Shown: positions 33,685 to 37,719 of the stretch, in pieces
How the letters are laid out: every line of letters starts with the position of its first letter
Position numbering within the stretch: position 1 is the first letter of the stretch
DNA from: Candidatus Methanoperedens sp.
GTDB lineage: Archaea; Halobacteriota; Methanosarcinia; Methanosarcinales; Methanoperedenaceae
Assembly (NCBI GenBank): GCA_028717345.1
Contig: JAQUNZ010000018.1
Span: forward strand, 1-37,719
Length of the DNA stretch: 37,719 nt
Direction: 5' to 3'
The notes under the pieces: generated by a model
Database searches by the model: none
Seen by the model: the letters and a program-made list of their open reading frames with translations, nothing else
Told to the model about the DNA's origin: nothing
Program-made: the position numbers and the translations under genes

Positions 33685-35511
33685 ATGAATAAAAGACAAT
33701 GTGGATTATATCTTTTTCTTATTTTCATAATAATCTTTGCATTTTTCCTGAGGCTTTATCAACTTGATGAGAGGGTTTTTCACCACGATGAAGCCGCAGT
33801 GGGTTATTTCACATATAAATTATTCAATGACAGCGTCTACTCATATGATCCGTCTTTCCACGGTCCTTTCATGTACATTTTCACCTCAAATATGTACAGA
33901 CTTCTGGAAGACTCGGTTTATTCTTCAAGGCTTCTTCCTGCGATTTTCGGCGCATCTATGATATTTTTGCTGATACCTCTTCGAAGATATCTCGGAAATA
34001 CCGGAACGGTGATAGCAGCGTTCTTTCTCGCAATATCCCCTTCGTTCCTGTATTACTCGCGGTTTTACAGGGAAGATATTTTCATATCATTCTTTACCCT
34101 GCTTGCACTGGTATGCGCAGTAAAATATGCAGAGGCATATGACCGCGACAATCGACCTGTGTCCGGATCGAGCCATTGTTCAAGCCATTATTCTATTGAA
34201 CGGATATTTTATCTTGCTATTTTTGGCATTGCGATATCATCAATGGCTGCCCTGAAAGAGAACGCATACATAATCATGGCATTGATAGTATTGTTCCTGT
34301 TCATGTTTTTCATCCGGGAACGGTCATACCTGGGGTTACTGGATAGATTGAAACGAAAAGATAAAGGATCAATTACGCTGATCCTGGAAGGAATTTTTCT
34401 TGTTCTTGCAGTGCTTGTTGTTTTTTCGCTGTTCTATACAGGACACCTCCTTGACCTGTCTGGCATGAAAGATGCAGTTTACAAGGCGCTCTCCCACTGG
34501 TATGAGATGCACAGGATACAGCGCATGGGCGGACCATACTATTACTACATGCCCTTGATAGCCCTTTATGAGCTTCCTGTCCTTGTATTCGGGCTGCTGG
34601 GAATGTTATATTATGGCTTCAAGAATTGCTATGAGGGCAGGAAAAAAGAAAAACTCCTGATAGTACTTCTCATTTACTGGATAATTGTTGACATAATGTA
34701 TCTCATAGCACAAAGTTACCCATGGGCAGGAAAATACTTGCCAACTACTTATATACAGTCATCCACAATTATATTTCTGCCTGTCCTTGTGCTTGGCATC
34801 ATCGCAGTTTTTTATATCCATAACAGGTTCATTGCATTTCTTGTCTTCTGGACATTTTCTAACTTCTTCATATATTCGTATGTGCAGGAAAAAGTCCCAT
34901 GGCTCGTCCTGAATCCGTTGCTGCCTCTGCTTTTGATCGCAGCGGCATACATTGGCGAGTTCTTATCAGGGTTAAATATCAGGTCAAGGTCAGGGGCTGC
35001 CCTTATAATTTTCCTTCTGATCAGCAGTGCATTTTTTGTGCACACAAGCCTTCTTTTGAATTATGAGAACTATACAAATCCCGCTGAACCGCTCATACAG
35101 GCTTCACAACCCCCCCAGGAAAAGTTCTCAGAATTCCTCAATAAGACCTTTGAAATATCCTCCCAGTACAGTAACCAGTCCACTGATATTCAGGTCGTTG
35201 ATGTAGAAATGGAAACCCAGTTGCTCTGGTATGCGCGCCATTATACCAATATACACTGGAGAGTAGATATTGATGTGAAATTCAATGCCCCGCTCATTGT
35301 TGTGCATGATTCTGATGCGAACGAGACCGAGGCTGATGTCATGCAGCGCGATCTTGGCAGGGATTACGTGAGGCTTGACAGCGCAAAGATGTCCTGGTAC
35401 TGGTTCAAGCTCTCGGACATCACCCCTGAATACGTCCTCTGGAGAAAGATGAACAGACCGCCGGATGAATACAGGTTCGCACTTTTCTATAAACCAAAAT
35501 CCCAGAAATGA
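33685..35511 (+). CDS. Agl23-like membrane glycosyltransferase, copy 2
   Basis: This 608-residue membrane protein is a close paralogue of the gene ending at 6266. The same loops are nearly identical over their length: DERVFHHDEAAV, FHGPFMY, SPSFLYYSRFYRED and ALKENAYI. It has the same dozen helices and the same C-terminal soluble part (TPEYVLWRKMNRPPDEYRF). The first loop holds the acidic motif expected for a dolichol-phosphate-sugar-dependent transferase. The main difference is an extra stretch around CSSHYSIERI and a small insert KNCYEGRKKEK. It is divergent from moaD and 18 bases upstream of the permease gene, so the two may be co-transcribed. Confidence 0.83.
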   Translation: MNKRQCGLYLFLIFIIIFAFFLRLYQLDERVFHHDEAAVGYFTYKLFNDSVYSYDPSFHGPFMYIFTSNMYRLLEDSVYSSRLLPAIFGASMIFLLIPLRRYLGNTGTVIAAFFLAISPSFLYYSRFYREDIFISFFTLLALVCAVKYAEAYDRDNRPVSGSSHCSSHYSIERIFYLAIFGIAISSMAALKENAYIIMALIVLFLFMFFIRERSYLGLLDRLKRKDKGSITLILEGIFLVLAVLVVFSLFYTGHLLDLSGMKDAVYKALSHWYEMHRIQRMGGPYYYYMPLIALYELPVLVFGLLGMLYYGFKNCYEGRKKEKLLIVLLIYWIIVDIMYLIAQSYPWAGKYLPTTYIQSSTIIFLPVLVLGIIAVFYIHNRFIAFLVFWTFSNFFIYSYVQEKVPWLVLNPLLPLLLIAAAYIGEFLSGLNIRSRSGAALIIFLLISSAFFVHTSLLLNYENYTNPAEPLIQASQPPQEKFSEFLNKTFEISSQYSNQSTDIQVVDVEMETQLLWYARHYTNIHWRVDIDVKFNAPLIVVHDSDANETEADVMQRDLGRDYVRLDSAKMSWYWFKLSDITPEYVLWRKMNRPPDEYRFALFYKPKSQK

Positions 35512-35529
35512 AATGACAGGAATTATGAA

Positions 35530-36804
35530 ATGAACGATAAAGTCGAATTGAAGCGTGAACTCGGGCTGCTTGAGGTCACACTTTCAGGTATTGGTATAAT
35601 TCTCGGAGCAGGCATATATGCCCTCATAGGAAAAGCTGCCGGGCTTGCCGGGAACTCTGTATGGCTCTCGTTTGCCATAGCGTCTCTCATTGCTGTATTT
35701 ACCGGATTGAGCTATGCAGAGCTTTCATCAATGTTCCCGAAGGCAAGCGCAGAGCATGAATATGTCAGGAATGCCTTTGGCAGGAAACTGGCATTCGTTA
35801 TCGGGTGGCTTATTATCCTTAGCGGCGTGATAGGTGCGGCAACGGTCGCCCTGGGTTTCGGGGGTTACTTCAATTCATTTTTTAAAGTGCCTGTCATCCC
35901 GTCTGCCTTTGTGCTCATTGTGGCTCTTTCCTTCCTTCTCTTCTACGGGATAAAAGAGACAACGCGTTTTGTGATAATTGCAACACTCATAGAGACCGCG
36001 GGTCTTGTTATTGTGATATTTATCGGGCTACCATATCTTGGAAAGGCGGACTATTTTGAGATGCCTTACGGCTGGACTGGCGTTTTTCAGGCGTCTGCGC
36101 TTGTATTTTTCGCATATACCGGGTTTGAGAGCATAGTCAAACTCTCTGAGGAGACAAAGTCTCCAGAGAAAACTATCCCGAAGGGATTGATACTGGCGAT
36201 AGTTGTGAGCATTTTCCTTTACATCACAGTGGCAGTTTCTGCGGTCAGCGTGATGGGCTGGGAAAGGCTTTCAACCTCGGATGCGCCATTTGCAGATCTT
36301 GCATTTTTAGCTTTCGGCAATAACGCTTTCATTCTCCTCACTGCTATTGCTCTTTTTGCCACAGCCAATACAGTGCTTATGATGATGCTGGGGTCATCCA
36401 GGATAATCTACGGGATGGCTGATTCCAGGACGCTCCCTGCGATCCTTTCACGTGTCCACAGGGCAAGGAGGACTCCATGGACAGCCATACTGGTTACGAT
36501 GGCAGTATCAATCCTCTTCATCTTTGCAGGAGATATCGCCTTTGTGGCGAACGTGGATAATTTTACACTGTTCGTGACATTTTTTATTATAAATGCAGCT
36601 CTGATATTGCTTCGGTATAAAGAACCAGAAATGAACCGACCTTTCAGGGTACCGCTCAATGCAGGAAAATTTCCCGTACTGCCGTTTCTTGGGATATTGG
36701 CATGTTTATTCATGCTTGTACAGCTTGAGGGGAAGGTTATCCTCACCGGGGTAATGCTTGTGGCAATCGGGCTGATCGTATCGTTTTTTGAATTGAAAAA
36801 TTAA
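35530..36804 (+). CDS. amino acid/polyamine permease, APC family
   Basis: The 424-residue protein has 12 membrane helices and the APC signature at TM1, SGIGIILGAGIYALIGKAAGLAG. Next come AELSSMFPKASAEHEYVRNAFGR, the TM6 region FFAYTGFESIVKLSEETKSPEKTIPKGL and RTPWTAILVTM. This places it with the AdiC/cationic amino acid transporter-like group of archaea, but substrate cannot be named. Start ATG at 35530. It follows the Agl23-like gene closely. Confidence 0.92.
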   Translation: MNDKVELKRELGLLEVTLSGIGIILGAGIYALIGKAAGLAGNSVWLSFAIASLIAVFTGLSYAELSSMFPKASAEHEYVRNAFGRKLAFVIGWLIILSGVIGAATVALGFGGYFNSFFKVPVIPSAFVLIVALSFLLFYGIKETTRFVIIATLIETAGLVIVIFIGLPYLGKADYFEMPYGWTGVFQASALVFFAYTGFESIVKLSEETKSPEKTIPKGLILAIVVSIFLYITVAVSAVSVMGWERLSTSDAPFADLAFLAFGNNAFILLTAIALFATANTVLMMMLGSSRIIYGMADSRTLPAILSRVHRARRTPWTAILVTMAVSILFIFAGDIAFVANVDNFTLFVTFFIINAALILLRYKEPEMNRPFRVPLNAGKFPVLPFLGILACLFMLVQLEGKVILTGVMLVAIGLIVSFFELKN

Positions 36805-36805
36805 G

Positions 36806-36831
36806 CCGCAGAGGCACAGAGCCCACAGAGG
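36806..36831. repeat. GCAGAGGCACAGAG-type intergenic repeat
   Basis: The stretch CCGCAGAGGCACAGAGCC continues to CCACAGAGG and is built on a repeated CRCAGAG unit. Similar short purine-rich repeats occur between genes of many environmental prokaryotes, from memory only. The rest of 36832-36890 shows nothing. Confidence 0.35.
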
Positions 36832-36890
36832 TTTTAAATACTGGATTTTAGCTATTTTGATCATCAGAAATAATTGATTTTGATCTATCT

Positions 36891-36921
36891 ATGATAATAT
36901 AATCATAATAATTATTATCAT
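36891..36921. repeat. AT-rich inverted repeat in the permease/exported-protein gap
   Basis: ATGATAAT (36891-36898) and ATTATCAT (36914-36921) are complementary and enclose the AT palindrome ATAATAATTATTAT. It may end the permease transcript or bind a regulator of the exported protein. Confidence 0.35.
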
Positions 36922-37003
36922 AAAAATTTTATTAAAACGATAGATTTAAATATGATAAAAATAATGCATGCGTCTAATATTTGAAAAAATGTGGTGTTAA
37001 TTT

Positions 37004-37015
37004 GCTCTTAAGAGC
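37004..37015. promoter_or_regulatory. perfect 12-bp palindrome upstream of the exported protein
   Basis: GCTCTTAAGAGC reads the same on both strands, 44 bases before the ATG at 37060, and follows a TATA-like TTTAAATATG (36945-36954). Confidence 0.4.
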
Positions 37016-37059
37016 GATTTGAGGTGGAACAATTAATAGACGGGATAGGTGAGGTAGGA

Positions 37060-37611
37060 ATGAATCAAAAAAAATTAGGGAATAAATTAATTATTGGTAT
37101 CGTTTGTGGACTTCTGTTACTTATACTTCCAGCAGCAGATGCTGCACAGGTCGTTCTAGTAGCAAACTCAACAGGAAATGTTGGTCAATCAGGACGACTT
37201 ATAGGTGAGAACTTATCTGCATTAGGAGTAGCAGATGCTCAATGGACAACAAGAACTGCTATTTCGGCATTAAATATGAATGCTATGTCTGTCGATGACA
37301 CAACTTATTTCGCACAAACAGGAACAACCAATGTTGATGCTATAATTAACATCAACTTTACGTTAGCAAATGTTGGGAGCGTGAATTATGTGTATGTGAC
37401 TCAGATAGGTTCAACAACAACTAACCCTGAATATAATGTATTAGGTTTATATAATGGAACACAGGCAAATTGGACAATGGTAAATGTTTCAAATCCACCA
37501 GTTGGAACATATGTAGCTGTGACATATAATATATCTTCAGCAGAAGATAAGTCAAGATATCTTGTTCTAAGTGGTAACACATTGACCTTTAGGGTGTCAG
37601 CACCGGTCTAG
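37060..37611 (+). CDS. exported protein with many N-glycosylation sequons
   Basis: The signal peptide runs MNQKKLGNKLIIGIVCGLLLLILPAADA, with cleavage likely near residue 28. The mature part of about 155 residues is rich in N, T, A and V and strand-forming, with sequons NST, NLS, NFT, NGT, NWT, NVS and NIS, as in cell-surface proteins of archaea. I do not recognise a domain. It lacks a C-terminal anchor or PGF motif and ends abruptly at TFRVSAPV just where an insertion element seems to begin, so it may be cut short. Start: ATG at 37060 behind AGGTGAGGTAGG; the GTG at 37024 belongs to the leader. Confidence 0.75.
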   Translation: MNQKKLGNKLIIGIVCGLLLLILPAADAAQVVLVANSTGNVGQSGRLIGENLSALGVADAQWTTRTAISALNMNAMSVDDTTYFAQTGTTNVDAIININFTLANVGSVNYVYVTQIGSTTTNPEYNVLGLYNGTQANWTMVNVSNPPVGTYVAVTYNISSAEDKSRYLVLSGNTLTFRVSAPV

Positions 37612-37670
37612 ATTTCCCCACTTTCTCCGGGTTAAAAATCCCCAGTTGACAATCTTGGGTATAAATCCCA
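37612..37670. mobile_element. probable left end of an IS21-like insertion sequence
   Basis: Three similar boxes, ATTTCCCCA (37612-37620), AATCCCCA (37637-37644) and AATCCCA (37664-37670), recur at about 25 bases. IS21-family ends carry such multiple transposase-binding repeats. The third box contains the TATAAAT of the following ORF. Confidence 0.5.
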
Positions 37671-37682
37671 GGATTGGAGACT

Positions 37683-37719
37683 ATGATCGAAACGGAGGAA
37701 TGGTTTATGATAAGAGATC
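37683..37719 (+). CDS. start of a probable IstA-type transposase (cut by window edge)
   Basis: Twelve codons MIETEEWFMIRD follow a TATAAAT and GGAG. Many IS21 IstA transposases begin with such a short acidic-aromatic segment before their helix-turn-helix. Only 37 bases are visible, so this rests on the start motif and the repeats before it. Confidence 0.45.
   Translation, partial: MIETEEWFMIRD

Noticed and set aside
36806-36831. Short CRCAGAG repeats as the start of a large tandem-repeat array (as in Borg elements)
   Set aside because: Only three imperfect units are present and no long tandem array follows; gene content is chromosomal.
1-37719. CRISPR array
   Set aside because: No spaced direct repeats of 24-40 bases were found by reading through all intergenic stretches.

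Overview
The window looks like chromosomal DNA of a methane-metabolising euryarchaeon. A relative of Candidatus Methanoperedens (ANME-2d) or another cytochrome-rich Methanosarcinales member fits best; this is inference from gene content, not a database match. Supporting signs are a CofD-type F420 biosynthesis gene, a TrpB2-type tryptophan synthase, an archaeal HemK2-like methyltransferase, Agl23-type membrane glycosyltransferases, a tRNA-Met with a bulge-helix-bulge intron, archaeal TATA boxes, and a large set of multiheme c-type cytochromes with an NrfD-like membrane protein.

Layout. 1-5.1 kb: tail of an unassigned gene, a coiled-coil gene behind trpB2, and divergently aroA with a toroid-repeat protein. 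5.2-9.6 kb: a beta-decarboxylating dehydrogenase (probably NADP-isocitrate dehydrogenase), the first of two Agl23-like proteins, a protein built from exact 32-residue repeats, and a response regulator preceded by a 13-codon receiver-like scrap. 9.6-9.9 kb: an intron-bearing tRNA-Met(CAU) and initiator tRNA-Met. 9.9-13.8 kb: a lipoprotein, a DrrAB-type ABC exporter with cofD, a winged-helix protein and a dodecin-like protein. 13.8-16.0 kb: a likely toxin-antitoxin module behind a palindromic operator, then a LarA-family protein.

16.1-22.4 kb is the most notable block. Two minus-strand sub-operons encode a six-heme cytochrome, a small cytochrome with an odd heme site, a Tat-exported four-cluster ferredoxin and an NrfD-like protein, followed by a second six-heme cytochrome and a NapC/NirT-type cytochrome with 13 heme sites. 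Together they carry 28 heme sites plus one doubtful site and four [4Fe-4S] sites. They look like a quinone-linked complex passing electrons across the membrane toward external carriers. Divergent from it lies a membrane protein with an FMN-binding split-barrel tail, a free split-barrel protein and a methyltransferase.

24.9-37.7 kb: adenine deaminase, a membrane pyrophosphatase with the K+-independent signature, an AAA ATPase with a coupled unknown partner, a MetE-like methyltransferase with an altered zinc motif, an acylphosphatase/coiled-coil fusion, a moaD-moeA pair, the second Agl23-like protein and an amino-acid permease. Last come a small exported protein and, at the right edge, what looks like the left end of an IS21-like insertion sequence.

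Translation starts mix strong Shine-Dalgarno sites (AAGGAGG, GGAGG, AGGTGA) with apparently leaderless starts close behind TATA boxes. Several operons use TAATG or GTGA stop-start overlaps.
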